Positions 50,176-59,643 are shown, numbered from the stretch's first letter. The stretch is DNA of 64,000 nt from an uncultured Eubacteriales bacterium (GCA_902800625.1 CADCFG010000002.1:62001-126000), one strand, 5' to 3'. The notes: generated from the sequence alone by a model not told the origin. Translations and numbers: made by a program.

Positions 50176-51000
50176 ATGAAAACCAGGCGATTGCTTTCAC
50201 TGCTTTTGATTGCGCTGCTCGCTCTTTCGTTCAGCGCCCTTGCGGAGAACACACTAAAGGCCAGCGTGGAGGATGGCGTGCTCCACGTCATCTGGAGCGC
50301 CGAACCGGGGGAATGCACCCTCACCCTTTACATGGACGGGTGGCCTGTGAAGGTCTGCCGCGTGGCGAATGCCGGCAGCCTGGACTGTCCCGTCGCGGAC
50401 GCCTCCCGCGCCTACTTCGCGCGACTGAAGACGGCCAACGGATGCCTGACAGCGATTGCTGCACCGAACTCCAATCCAACGTCCACTCCGACGCCTGTTC
50501 CCACGCAGAAACCGACGCCAGCACCGACCGTGCAGCCAACGCCTGTTCCCACGCAAAAACCGACACCCGTGCCGACCGTGCAGCCGACGCCCGTTCCCAC
50601 GCAGAAGCCCGAGCCCACGACTGCACCAGTCACCGGCAGCACTCAGTCTGACCTCGCGGCCCAGGTGGTCTCCCAGACGAACGCCGAGCGGCTCAAGGCG
50701 GGCCTGGGGGAGCTGCGGGTGGATGCGGAGCTGACCCGCGCAGCTCAGGTGCGCGCCCGCGAGATCGTCCAGTCCTTCAGCCACACGCGCCCGGACGGCA
50801 GCTCCTGGTCCACCGTGTCCTCCAGCGCCTACGGCGAGAACATCGCCATGGGCCAGCAGACTGCGGACAAGGTGATGGCCGCCTGGATGACCTCCCAGGG
50901 CCACCGGGAGAACATCCTCCGGCCAAGTTTCGGCAGCATCGGCGTGTGCTGCTTCGTGTCCGGCGGCGTGAAATACTGGGTACAGCTCTTCGGAAAATGA
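50176..51000 (+). CDS. Secreted CAP-domain (SCP/PR1-like) protein
   Basis: 274 residues. A signal peptide (1-23), an N-terminal beta domain (about 25-100), a Pro/Thr-rich linker of three 16-residue repeats (PTPVPTQKPTPAPTVQ type, about 110-155) encoded by near-identical 48-bp DNA repeats, and a CAP domain (about 160-274) with VVSQTNAERLKAGLGEL, FSHTRPDG and AYGENIAMG. It resembles YkwD of Bacillus. The function of bacterial CAP proteins is not settled. Its own promoter is strong. Confidence 0.9.
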   Translation: MKTRRLLSLLLIALLALSFSALAENTLKASVEDGVLHVIWSAEPGECTLTLYMDGWPVKVCRVANAGSLDCPVADASRAYFARLKTANGCLTAIAAPNSNPTSTPTPVPTQKPTPAPTVQPTPVPTQKPTPVPTVQPTPVPTQKPEPTTAPVTGSTQSDLAAQVVSQTNAERLKAGLGELRVDAELTRAAQVRAREIVQSFSHTRPDGSSWSTVSSSAYGENIAMGQQTADKVMAAWMTSQGHRENILRPSFGSIGVCCFVSGGVKYWVQLFGK

Positions 51001-51028
51001 CGACAGGTGGGGGCATCGCCCCCACTTT

Positions 51029-52438
51029 TCATCCCACCATGTTGTTCAGCCAGACGCCTTTTTTCATCAGCATGAAGCCAAATACGCACTTGATGAAGTC
51101 CGCCAGCTGCACAAACAGGTAGACAGTCACCACCGGCAGCGCCGTCAGGTGCACCAGGCACCAGGCCAGCGGTACGGCGATTACCCAGGTATAGCCGCTG
51201 TCAAACAGGAATGTCACCAGCGTCTTGCCGCCGGAGCGAAGCGTGAAATAGGCGCAGTTGCAGAACGAGAACAGCGGCATGCAGAAGGCGTAGACCCGCA
51301 AAAAGCTGGTTGCCAGCGCGCGCACCTCCTCGGTGGTCCGGTAGACGCGGGGGATCAGCGGGGCCACCAGGTTCATGACCACCAGCGTGATCACGCTCAC
51401 GAAGATCGAGAAGGCCATCAGCCTCCAGGCCTGCGCCTTCGCGCCCTCCATGTCGTTGGAGCCCAGCGTCTGGCCCACGATGATGGCCGTGGCGCTGCCC
51501 ATGGACAGGAACGTCACCGCGAAAAGATTGGAAATCGTGCCGGAGATGTTCATGGCGGCTACCACGTCCAGCCCCCGCACGGAATAGCACTGGGAGAGCA
51601 CCGCCATGCCCATGGACCAGAGCCCCTCGTTCACCAGCAGCGGAAGCCCCTTCACGGTGATGTCCCGCGCCAGCTGCCCGGGCACCCGCAGGCTGGCATA
51701 TACGCCCTTCACGAAGGGATAGCGCCCGGCATTCTTGTGGGTATAGATCATTACGATGGCCAGCTCTACATAGCGGGAGATCACCGTGGCGATGGCCGCA
51801 CCGGCCACGCCCATCCTGGGGAAGCCCAGGTGGCCGAAGATCAGCAGCCAGTTGAACGCCAGGTTCACGAACACCGCAGCGATGCCGGCGAACATGGGCA
51901 GCTTCGTCTCGCCGGTCTCGCGCAGCGTCCCGGCGTAGACCTGGGTCAGCGCGAAGGGCAGCATGCCCAACAGCATGATGTGCAGGTAATTCAGCCCGTG
52001 CTCAAGCGTCACTTCCACCCGGCCAGTGTTGGCCTCGTCGTGCAGGTAGCGCATGATCAGCCCCTTTCCGCCCAGCAGGAACACCGCCAGCGCGCCTGCG
52101 ATCAGTATGGCGCAGACGTACAGCTTGTATCGGAAGCAGTGGCGCACGCCCTCCTGGTTGTTCGCGCCCTGGAACTGGGCGGAAAAGATGCCCGCGCCGG
52201 AGATGCCGCCGAACACGCACAGGTTGAACACGAACAGCAGCTGGTTGGCGATGGACACACCGGACATCTGCTCCGTGCCCACCTGGCCCACCATGATGTT
52301 GTCCAGCAGGTTCACGAAGTTGGTGATCGCGTTCTGTACGATGATCGGCACTACGATGGCCAGCACCATGGCATAGAAAGCCCTGTCGCCGATCAATACG
52401 CTCCGGATCGAGCGCCGTGGAAGCTGCTTGCGCTGCAT
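51029..52438 (-). CDS. MATE-family efflux transporter
   Basis: 469 residues, twelve hydrophobic helices in two halves, with MATE patterns VPIIVQNAITNFVNLLDNIMVG (split) at the start and LPLLVNEGLWSMGMAVLSQCY near 250. Exports drugs or metabolites using Na+ or H+; the substrate is unknown. AGGAG precedes ATG 52438. Confidence 0.93.
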   Translation of the reverse strand: MQRKQLPRRSIRSVLIGDRAFYAMVLAIVVPIIVQNAITNFVNLLDNIMVGQVGTEQMSGVSIANQLLFVFNLCVFGGISGAGIFSAQFQGANNQEGVRHCFRYKLYVCAILIAGALAVFLLGGKGLIMRYLHDEANTGRVEVTLEHGLNYLHIMLLGMLPFALTQVYAGTLRETGETKLPMFAGIAAVFVNLAFNWLLIFGHLGFPRMGVAGAAIATVISRYVELAIVMIYTHKNAGRYPFVKGVYASLRVPGQLARDITVKGLPLLVNEGLWSMGMAVLSQCYSVRGLDVVAAMNISGTISNLFAVTFLSMGSATAIIVGQTLGSNDMEGAKAQAWRLMAFSIFVSVITLVVMNLVAPLIPRVYRTTEEVRALATSFLRVYAFCMPLFSFCNCAYFTLRSGGKTLVTFLFDSGYTWVIAVPLAWCLVHLTALPVVTVYLFVQLADFIKCVFGFMLMKKGVWLNNMVG

Positions 52439-52528
52439 GTATACGCTCCTGAAGGTTGATTGTGTGTATCTTATCACAGGCCGCCCTGCCGTTCAACGAA
52501 CGCTATGAAAAGCTTTTGGAAAATGGGC

Positions 52529-52557
52529 TTCACAGATCTCGCCGCGTCCTGTATAAT
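52529..52557 (+). promoter_or_regulatory. Promoter of the methyltransferase gene
   Basis: TTCACA (52529-52534), 17-bp spacer, TATAAT (52552-52557). Confidence 0.65.
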
Positions 52558-52576
52558 ATCGTCGGAGGGGATGCGG

Positions 52577-53161
52577 ATGGCACGGGATTTTCGCTCGGCC
52601 CGGTACTGGGCGGCGGAGCTGATCGAGACGGCGCTCTGCCCTGGCGCGCAGGCGGTGGACGCCACCATGGGCAACGGCCACGACACCCTCTGGCTGTGCC
52701 GGCAGGTGGGGGAGACGGGCCGCGTCTACGCCTTCGACGTGCAGCCGGAGGCGGTTCAGCGTACCCGGGCACTGCTGGAAAAGGAGGGCGTGGCGGAGCG
52801 CGCGACGCTGTTCTGCCGGGGACACGAGCACATGGCGGAATGTGTGGGCGAGCCGGTGGACGCGGTGATGTTCAACCTGGGCTGGCTGCCCGGCGCGGAG
52901 CACGGCGTGACCACGCGGACGGAGACCACTTTGAAAGCCGTCGACGCCGTGCTGTCGATATTGAAGCCGGAGGGCCTTTTGACCGTGTGCGTCTATCCCG
53001 GCCACGACGAGGGCGCTCGGGAGCTTGCCGCCCTGGACGCCTGGGCTGCGGCGCTGGATCCTCGCCGATACGACGCCATGACCCGCCGCTACATGAACCA
53101 GCCCGGCGACCCGCCCGTGCTGATCGCCGTCAAACTAAAAAAGACCAAAGTCTGTATTTGA
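52577..53161 (+). CDS. Class I SAM-dependent methyltransferase (YtqB-like rRNA methylase family)
   Basis: 194 residues. SAM-binding motif I is AVDATMGNGHDTLWL (about residues 28-42), motif II FDVQPEAV, and FNLGWLPGAEH (about 101-111) is typical of the YtqB/rRNA-methylase-like group; the target is unproven. ATG 52577 has GGAGG 8 nt upstream. Its last seven codons and stop lie inside the terminator hairpin. Confidence 0.85.
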   Translation: MARDFRSARYWAAELIETALCPGAQAVDATMGNGHDTLWLCRQVGETGRVYAFDVQPEAVQRTRALLEKEGVAERATLFCRGHEHMAECVGEPVDAVMFNLGWLPGAEHGVTTRTETTLKAVDAVLSILKPEGLLTVCVYPGHDEGARELAALDAWAAALDPRRYDAMTRRYMNQPGDPPVLIAVKLKKTKVCI

Positions 53162-53184
53162 GCAAATACAGACTTTGGTCTTTT
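53139..53184. terminator. Bidirectional terminator containing the methyltransferase stop codon
   Basis: A perfect 21-bp stem, arms 53139-53159 and 53164-53184, loop GAGC, T-run on both strands. It lies between convergent genes; the TGA is at 53159-53161. Confidence 0.9.
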
Positions 53185-53192
53185 GTGTGGGT

Positions 53193-54968
53193 TTATTCCT
53201 TCTCCTGGTACATTCGGTACAGGTTGTAATACACGCCCTGCTTCGCCATCAGCTGGGCGTGGCTGCCCTGCTCCACAATGCCCTCGTCGGTGAGCACCAG
53301 TATGGTGTTCGCGCCGCGGATGGTGGTCAGCCGGTGGGCGATGGTGAAGGTGGTCCGGCCCTTCATCAGACCCTCCAGCGACTGCTGCACCAGGTGCTCG
53401 GATTCGTTGTCCAGGGCACTTGTGGCCTCGTCCAGGATCAGGATCGGCGGGTTCTTCAAGAATACCCGGGCGATGGAGATGCGCTGCTTCTGCCCGCCGG
53501 ACAGCTTCACGCCGTGCTCGCCAACATAGGTGTCGTAACCCTTTTCCAGCTCCATGATGAACTCATGGGCCCCGGCCAGCTTCGCCGCCTGGATGATCTC
53601 CTCCCGGCTGGCCCCGGGACGGCCGTACTCGATGTTGGAAAGCACCGTTCCGGAGAACAGGTAAACGTCCTGCTGCACCATGCCGATCTGCTTGCGAAGG
53701 GAGTGCAGCGTGTACTTCTTGATGTCCTCGCCGTCGATGCGGATGGTACCGCCCTGGGCCTCGTAGAAGCGGGGGATCAGGTTGCACAGCGTGGTCTTGC
53801 CGCCGCCGGAGGGGCCCACCAGCGCCACGCTCTCGCCGGGGTTCACATGCAGGCTGATGTGGCTGAGCACGTCGCCGCCGCCGTCCTCGTAGCGGAAGGA
53901 CACGTCGTCAAACTGCAATTCACCTCGCACGTGCTCCAGCTCCACGGCCCCGGGCAGGTCGGCGATGGAGGGTTGCACCTCCATGACCTCCACGAAGCGC
54001 TCAATGCCGGTGATGCCCCGCTGGAAGCTCTCGGTGAACTCCACCAGCCGCCGCACCGACGCCAGCAGCGTGGTGACGTACAGCAAGTAGGCCACCAGGT
54101 CCGCCGCTGTGATGCGCCCCCGGATCATGAACACGGCTCCCACGCACACCACCAGGATGTACATGATGCCATCGAACATGCGCGTGACGGAGTGGAAGCC
54201 GGCCATGTTGTGGTACATGCGCTTCTTCACGGCCAGGAAGGTCAGGTTGCCCTCGGCAAACTTTTCCTTCTCCACTTCCTCGTTGGCGAAGGACTTGACC
54301 ACCCGTATGCCCGACAGGCTGTCCTCCACCCGGGCGTTGATCTCGCCCAGCTGGTGGCGCGATTCCTTGAAGGTGCGCTGCATGGGCTTGGCAAAGTGGT
54401 TGCTGCAAAGCACCATCAGCGGCAGTATGGCGAATATGATCAGCGTCAGCGGCACGTTCATCCCGCACAGGATCACGAAAGCGATCACCACCTTGATGGA
54501 AGTGATGAACAGCTCTTCGGGAAAGTGGTGGGCGAATTCGGTGATGTCGAACAGGTCGCTGGTGATGCGGCTCATCAACTGGCCGATCTTGGTGTTGCTG
54601 TAGTAGGCGTGGGGCAGCTCCTGGAGATGGGCGAACAGGTCGCGGCGCATGTCGGTCTCGATGTGGGTGCCCATCACGTGGCCCACGGATTGCATGAAGT
54701 AGTTGGCGGCGGTATCCACGATGCGCAGCAGTACGTACAAGAGCCCAAGCCGCACCACCATGGAAATGGTCAGCGCGGACAGGTTTGTGGCGCCCATGTT
54801 GGTGATGTAGCGCACGATCAGCGGCAGCACCAGATCGCACACCGTGGTCAGCGACGCGCACAGCAGATCCAGCGCCAGCACCGGCAGCCTGGGCTTGAAG
54901 TAGGGCAGGAAATGCCTGAATATGCGCAGGTTTTCAGAAGCGGTGTGGCGCTTGGCCGTCTGCTGCAT
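53193..54968 (-). CDS. ABC exporter (fused permease and ATPase)
   Basis: 591 residues. Six membrane helices (about 25-300) and a C-terminal nucleotide-binding domain with Walker A GPSGGGKTT (near 385), Q-loop VQQDVYLFSG, signature LSGGQKQR (near 484), Walker B ILILDEATSALD and H-loop IAHRL. Typical half-transporter of the MsbA/LmrA type that works as a homodimer. The substrate is unknown. GGAGG precedes the ATG. Confidence 0.94.
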   Translation of the reverse strand: MQQTAKRHTASENLRIFRHFLPYFKPRLPVLALDLLCASLTTVCDLVLPLIVRYITNMGATNLSALTISMVVRLGLLYVLLRIVDTAANYFMQSVGHVMGTHIETDMRRDLFAHLQELPHAYYSNTKIGQLMSRITSDLFDITEFAHHFPEELFITSIKVVIAFVILCGMNVPLTLIIFAILPLMVLCSNHFAKPMQRTFKESRHQLGEINARVEDSLSGIRVVKSFANEEVEKEKFAEGNLTFLAVKKRMYHNMAGFHSVTRMFDGIMYILVVCVGAVFMIRGRITAADLVAYLLYVTTLLASVRRLVEFTESFQRGITGIERFVEVMEVQPSIADLPGAVELEHVRGELQFDDVSFRYEDGGGDVLSHISLHVNPGESVALVGPSGGGKTTLCNLIPRFYEAQGGTIRIDGEDIKKYTLHSLRKQIGMVQQDVYLFSGTVLSNIEYGRPGASREEIIQAAKLAGAHEFIMELEKGYDTYVGEHGVKLSGGQKQRISIARVFLKNPPILILDEATSALDNESEHLVQQSLEGLMKGRTTFTIAHRLTTIRGANTILVLTDEGIVEQGSHAQLMAKQGVYYNLYRMYQEKE

Positions 54969-55001
54969 GCGGGTACCTCCGAAATCTTGAGTGATACCTT
55001 C

Positions 55002-55029
55002 ATCATAGTGGATTTGCCGGGTTTGTCAA
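55002..55029 (-). promoter_or_regulatory. Promoter of the ABC exporter gene
   Basis: Minus-strand TTGACA (55024-55029), 16-bp spacer, TATGAT (55002-55007). The remaining gap to 55201 has weak promoter-like words but nothing I can name. Confidence 0.75.
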
Positions 55030-55201
55030 GGCGCGGCGTATTAAGGAAGCGTCGAGGATTATTTGTAAAATGTATATTAAATGCAAACGCTTGACCTGCG
55101 AAAGACGTCATTTTATACGTGGAGAGTGTCGAAAGACCCACAATGAATGGATAAAACCCCCTTTTGACACAAAAACGAGCCGAATGGACGATTTCAAAAT
55201 A

Positions 55202-55231
55202 TTGACATTTCAATTACAAATGGGGTAAAAT
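55202..55231 (+). promoter_or_regulatory. Promoter of the caspase-like gene
   Basis: TTGACA (55202-55207), 18-bp spacer, TAAAAT (55226-55231). Confidence 0.65.
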
Positions 55232-55280
55232 ATATAGGTAATAGTATGCGTTTCCAACCTCATGGACAAGGAGATATCCT

Positions 55281-58200
55281 ATGAAGAAATGGTTTGTACT
55301 TTTGCTGGCGATGGCGCTGTGCGTCGCCCCCCTGGCCGAGGGCCTGACCGCAGCGCTGGCGGACGACCTGCCGCTGGAGGAGAGCCAGGAGACTGCCGAT
55401 CCCGCCGACCTGTCGGACGTGGAGGGCACGGGCCTGAGCCTGGACGGCGACGAGTCGGAATTGCCCGCCGAGCCCGAGGAGCCAGTGACTAAAGAGGAAG
55501 GCGAACCGGAAGCTGCCTGGACGGAGGGCTACGGCGTTGTGATCGCCGAGACGGCCTACGTCTATGAGAGCGCCGACGCGACTGAGCCTTATGCTCAGCT
55601 GGCCAAGGGGGACGTGGTGCTGGCGACGGCCTTTGCGGAACGGGAAGAGCGCATGTGCGTGGCGTTCAACACCGCACGGGGCGTGACCGTGGGCTATGTG
55701 CCTGCCGATGCGCTGGAACAGCTGACCGGCGAGGCGCTGGACGCCGCGATGGACGCCCTTGCCCAGAACGTCGAGGCCCTGTATCAGGATGACATCAACT
55801 ATCCGCTGGCGACGCTGGATTGCCTCTTCCTGAATGAGATCGAGGAAGAACCGGCGCAAGCGCCTGCTGATGAAGCAGAGCAGGAGGACGCGGCCAACGA
55901 AGAGCAGACTGTGGTCGAACCTGATGATGAGAGTAATGATGTAGAACAGACCGAAGTCGAATCAATTGAGACAGAACCGACTGAAGTCGTGACTGAGTGT
56001 GCGGCAGAACCTGCCTCGGCAGCTTCTGCCGCCGTCCCCACGACGGCACCCACCGCGGTGCCGACGGTGGCTCCCACGGCAGTGCCCACCGCTGTTCCCA
56101 CGGCTGTGCCGACTGCCGTTTCCACGGCTGTGCCGACCGTGAAGCCCACGCAGGCACCTGTGCCAGTGCAGAGCGAGGAAGACCGTGCGGTTGCCGCGCC
56201 GGATGCGGAGACCCCTGCGGCCGAGACCCCGGCAACGGTCGAAATCACCGATTTCACCGTCCCGGCCACGCTGACGCTGGGCCTGAAGGAGAGCTACAAG
56301 CTGCTCACCCCAGTGCCTGTGCCCTCAAACGGCACGGCCACCTACACCTGGCGCAGCAGCAAGCCGAAGATCGTTTCGGCCAACGCCACCACCGGCGAGC
56401 TGATCGCCAAGAAGAAGGGCAAGGCCGTCATCTACATAAAGAGCAATAACGGCATTGAAAAGAAGTGCACCGTCACCGTCAAGGCGGCCACAAAAAAGGT
56501 CGCCCTGAATGAAAAAGCTGTGTACCTCATGGGCGCCGGACAGACCTTCCAGCTGAAGGCGACGCTGACGAAGAACACCGCCGGAACGGTGTATTACACC
56601 ACCTCCGACGCCGGCATCGCCACCGTGTCCGCCAGCGGCCTGGTCACCACCGTGGCCCCCGGCACGGCCACCATTACGGCCAAGTCCTTCAACAATAAGA
56701 CGGCCACCTGCACCGTGAACGTGCTGGATCCCGCCGTGCCCCAGCCGGCCAGCGTCCAGCTGCCCGCCACGGAATACACCATCGGCGTCAAGCAGAAGCT
56801 GACATTCAAGCCCACGATGTATACGGTGAACGGCGACAGCCTGGGCACAACGGATTTCACCGTCACCAGCAGCAGCCCCAAGAAGCTGAAGGTGAACAAG
56901 GACTACACCGTCACCGGCGTCACCCGGGGCACCTATACCGTCAAGGTCATCGCCTACAACGGCATCGCCACCAGCGTGAAGGTGAAGGTGGTGAAGGCGC
57001 CCACGAAGGTGACCCTCTCCCCGAAGAAGCCCGTGATCGGCGTGGGGCAGACCTGCAAGCTGACCGCGACCATTCCCAAGGGCTGCGCGGGCACGGTGAG
57101 CTTTTCCAGCAACAAGACCGGCATCGCCACCGTGGACGCCAACGGCTATGTCACCGGCGTGGCGGTGGGCAGCGCTGTCATCACCGCCAAGACCCATAAC
57201 GGCAAGAAGGCCAAGGTTACGGTCAAGGTCACCCGCAGCCCCGATTACGTGGGCCTGAACGCGGATTATGACCTGGAATACGACCAGCTGTCCAGCACCT
57301 ATACCACCGTCTACAAGAAGACGCTGAACCCCGGCGACAGCTTCCAGTTGTCCTGCGAGATTGAGTACAACACCAACGGCGAAGTCGCCGCCTATGAATC
57401 CCGCAATACCGCCGTGGCCACTGTGTCGGCCGCCGGACTGATCACCGCTGTGGCTCCCGGCACGGCCGATATCATCGTGCGCACTACCGGCGGCGCAGAG
57501 ACCCTGTGCCGCGTGACCGTCACCGGCGCGGAGCCCGCCGTGCTGTGGTTCGACGCCGCGGAGGCCAATATGACCGTGGGCGGCACCATGGCCGTTCCGG
57601 CGCTGGCCAGCTCCACCATCGACGCGGAGACCCTCTCCGCCGCCACTTACGCATCCAGCGATGAGGGCGTGTTCACCGTGGCCCAGGGCGAGGACGGCAA
57701 GTGGACGCTCACGGCCGTGGCGAAGGGCAAGGGCACGCTGACCGCCACTGCGGGCGAAGCCACCGCCGCCCTGAACGTGACCGTACTGCCCGTGGTGCCC
57801 GAGGCCACCACGCCCACCTACCGGCTGTTCGCGGCCTATGAGTACGCCACCTCTGGCGTGAAGGGCTATCTGCCGTTCCCGGGCAACAACGCCAACAGCG
57901 TGGCCGACGTGTTCGGCAAGTCCAGCATCAGCGGCCTGGAGTACACCACGAAGGTCATGGCCAATCCCCGTAAGACCGCGCTGCTCTCCGGCATCTCCGG
58001 CTTCTTTGCCAAGACCACGGATGTGGACGTTAGCATCGTCTATCTCTGCTCCCACGGCCACATGACCAACGGCTACGGCGGCTATCGCATGTCCCTGCCG
58101 GGCTACGACGGCAACCCAGGCAACGCCAACTATTACATGTCCGCCCAGGAGATATTCAATTGCGTCAGCCGCATCCGTGGCAGCGTGGTGCTGATCCTGG

Positions 58201-58637
58201 ATTCCTGCTACAGCGGCGCGTTCCTGCAGGACATGAGCTCCCAGCTGGCGGCCCAGGGCGGACGGATCGCCGTGCTGACGGCGGCCTCCGACACCCGTGC
58301 CACCTTCTACAACGTGAAGAACACCAAGAAATCCGTTGACTTCTTCACCTTCTTCCTGCTCAAGGGCCTGGGCTACAATCACCGCGACAGGTGGTGGAAC
58401 AAGAACGCCGCGGGCAGCAAGGGCAAGTATCCCGGTTACCTGGCGGCGGACAAGGCCGGCAATGGCGACGGCATCGTCACGCTGGGCGAGTTCTATGATT
58501 ACGCCTCCAAGAGCATCGCCACAAACATCCCCAAGTACATGAAGAAGAGCTGGTACTGGGGCGACAAGACCCGGGTGCAGGTGTCGCGCTTCTATGCCGG
58601 CAAGCTCAACGACCTGGTGATCTACAAGGCGAAGTAA
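55281..58637 (+). CDS. Large secreted protein with Ig-like repeats and a C-terminal caspase-like peptidase
   Basis: 1118 residues. A signal peptide (about 1-25), an acidic region, an SH3-like domain (about 85-145), a TAPTAVPT-rich linker (about 245-295), four to five Big2-type Ig-like domains (about 315-840, each ending ...VTAVAPGTA(T/D)I), and a caspase-like domain (about 855-1118). The caspase dyad is His925 in CSHGH and Cys976 in LDSCYSG; a GNGDGIVTLGEFYDY segment may bind calcium. It is likely an extracellular cysteine peptidase held at the surface. AAGGAG lies before the ATG. Confidence 0.88.
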   Translation: MKKWFVLLLAMALCVAPLAEGLTAALADDLPLEESQETADPADLSDVEGTGLSLDGDESELPAEPEEPVTKEEGEPEAAWTEGYGVVIAETAYVYESADATEPYAQLAKGDVVLATAFAEREERMCVAFNTARGVTVGYVPADALEQLTGEALDAAMDALAQNVEALYQDDINYPLATLDCLFLNEIEEEPAQAPADEAEQEDAANEEQTVVEPDDESNDVEQTEVESIETEPTEVVTECAAEPASAASAAVPTTAPTAVPTVAPTAVPTAVPTAVPTAVSTAVPTVKPTQAPVPVQSEEDRAVAAPDAETPAAETPATVEITDFTVPATLTLGLKESYKLLTPVPVPSNGTATYTWRSSKPKIVSANATTGELIAKKKGKAVIYIKSNNGIEKKCTVTVKAATKKVALNEKAVYLMGAGQTFQLKATLTKNTAGTVYYTTSDAGIATVSASGLVTTVAPGTATITAKSFNNKTATCTVNVLDPAVPQPASVQLPATEYTIGVKQKLTFKPTMYTVNGDSLGTTDFTVTSSSPKKLKVNKDYTVTGVTRGTYTVKVIAYNGIATSVKVKVVKAPTKVTLSPKKPVIGVGQTCKLTATIPKGCAGTVSFSSNKTGIATVDANGYVTGVAVGSAVITAKTHNGKKAKVTVKVTRSPDYVGLNADYDLEYDQLSSTYTTVYKKTLNPGDSFQLSCEIEYNTNGEVAAYESRNTAVATVSAAGLITAVAPGTADIIVRTTGGAETLCRVTVTGAEPAVLWFDAAEANMTVGGTMAVPALASSTIDAETLSAATYASSDEGVFTVAQGEDGKWTLTAVAKGKGTLTATAGEATAALNVTVLPVVPEATTPTYRLFAAYEYATSGVKGYLPFPGNNANSVADVFGKSSISGLEYTTKVMANPRKTALLSGISGFFAKTTDVDVSIVYLCSHGHMTNGYGGYRMSLPGYDGNPGNANYYMSAQEIFNCVSRIRGSVVLILDSCYSGAFLQDMSSQLAAQGGRIAVLTAASDTRATFYNVKNTKKSVDFFTFFLLKGLGYNHRDRWWNKNAAGSKGKYPGYLAADKAGNGDGIVTLGEFYDYASKSIATNIPKYMKKSWYWGDKTRVQVSRFYAGKLNDLVIYKAK

Positions 58638-58646
58638 AGGCAACAA

Positions 58647-58678
58647 AAAACAGGCTGTCCAAACGGACAGCCTGTTTT
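58647..58678. terminator. Terminator after the caspase-like gene
   Basis: A perfect 14-bp stem, AAAACAGGCTGTCC/GGACAGCCTGTTTT, loop AAAC; it can serve both convergent genes. Confidence 0.9.
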
Positions 58679-58695
58679 ATTGCGCTCATGCTCTG

Positions 58696-59298
58696 CTATG
58701 GCGTTTGATCTTCGTCAGTCTCAATGCAGGCGATGAAATCCGCGTAGCCTTCGCCCAGAGCGCCGGTGTAGCTCTTTTCCTTCAACAGCTCCCGCAGGGC
58801 ATCCTGCCGGGTCTCGCCGTTGAAGATGCGGGTCTCGGTGCCGTCCGGGCAGTTCCTGGCGATCCACTTCGCGTCCCGCCAGTGCAGGCGTATGCAGCCG
58901 TGGGAGGCGGCGCTTCCCAGCTGTTCCAATGCCTCCTGGTCCACGGAGGTTATGTCCCTGTCGGCGTAGGGCAGGGAATGGAACAGGATCGCGCCCTTTA
59001 TCCGGGTGGGATACTTCACGTAGCACTGGTATTTACCGATGAAGTACCAGTCCTGTCGATCCAGCGGATGGGAGACCTGCAGACGGAAATCGCCCCGGGG
59101 CGTGGCGTCGTTGGCGCCAGTGGAGCAGATCATCTGCCGAGCTACCGAGCCGTCTTCCGTGCGATAGACCGTGGTGATCTGGTTCGTCACATCCACCTCG
59201 ATGCGGTATTCGCCCGCATCCGCTGCACGGGCCGTTCTTCCGGATACAAGCAGCAGCGCGCACAGCGCCGCCAACACGGCCAGCGTGCGCCTCGACAT
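58696..59298 (-). CDS. L,D-transpeptidase (YkuD family)
   Basis: 200 residues with a signal peptide (about 1-25) and a YkuD domain. The catalytic segment ASHGCIRLHW (Cys near residue 131) and the upstream HSLPYADRD histidine are present. It would form 3-3 crosslinks or attach proteins to peptidoglycan. ATG 59298 has GGAGGTG 8 nt upstream. Convergent with the caspase-like gene. Confidence 0.92.
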   Translation of the reverse strand: MSRRTLAVLAALCALLLVSGRTARAADAGEYRIEVDVTNQITTVYRTEDGSVARQMICSTGANDATPRGDFRLQVSHPLDRQDWYFIGKYQCYVKYPTRIKGAILFHSLPYADRDITSVDQEALEQLGSAASHGCIRLHWRDAKWIARNCPDGTETRIFNGETRQDALRELLKEKSYTGALGEGYADFIACIETDEDQTP

Positions 59299-59338
59299 GG
59301 CGATCACCTCCATAAAACCTTCTCAAATCTATAAATGA

Positions 59339-59358
59339 AGCCACCCTTTCGGGTGGCT
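59339..59358 (-). terminator. Terminator of tRNA-Lys(CTT)
   Basis: An 8-bp stem, AGCCACCC/GGGTGGCT, with a GAAA loop on the minus strand, followed by TTCATT; a moderate terminator. Confidence 0.65.
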
Positions 59359-59359
59359 C

Positions 59360-59435
59360 TGGTACACCATCAGGGGCTCGAACCCTGGACACCCTGATTA
59401 AGAGTCAGGTGCTCTACCAACTGAGCTAATGGTGC
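59360..59435 (-). tRNA. tRNA-Lys (anticodon CTT)
   Basis: Acceptor GCACCAT/ATGGTGT (one G-U pair), anticodon loop CTCTTAA, encoded CCA (59360-59362). A single-gene unit with its own promoter. Confidence 0.96.
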
Positions 59436-59455
59436 ATAACCTTGATTGCTTAAGC

Positions 59456-59484
59456 ATTATAGCGCAAATCTCTCCGCGTGTCAA
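59456..59484 (-). promoter_or_regulatory. Promoter of tRNA-Lys(CTT)
   Basis: Minus-strand TTGACA (59479-59484), 17-bp spacer, TATAAT (59456-59461). Confidence 0.9.
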
Positions 59485-59598
59485 TACGGTTTATGGGTCA
59501 CAGACCGTTGAATTACGCCGACATTTGCGTTTTTTCTTTGTTAAACGATGGGCAACGGGACCGCATATTGTTCGGATAAGGGTTGACGGGATACAGAA

Positions 59599-59624
59599 GG
59601 GCCGGATTCCAGCGAATCCGGCCC
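59599..59624. terminator. Hairpin after the ECF S-component gene
   Basis: A perfect 11-bp stem, GGGCCGGATTC/GAATCCGGCCC, but little T-richness on the minus strand; probable terminator. Confidence 0.6.
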
Positions 59625-59643
59625 CTGTTTATGCGCGGCTGTG

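Noticed and set aside
50400..50640. The Pro/Thr repeat DNA of the CAP gene as a CRISPR-like array
   Set aside because: The 48-bp periodicity is coding and in frame, and no spacers of unrelated sequence are present. I saw no CRISPR array anywhere in the window.
55091..55201. Cyclic-di-GMP or other known riboswitch before the caspase-like gene
   Set aside because: The conserved core sequences of the classes I know are absent.
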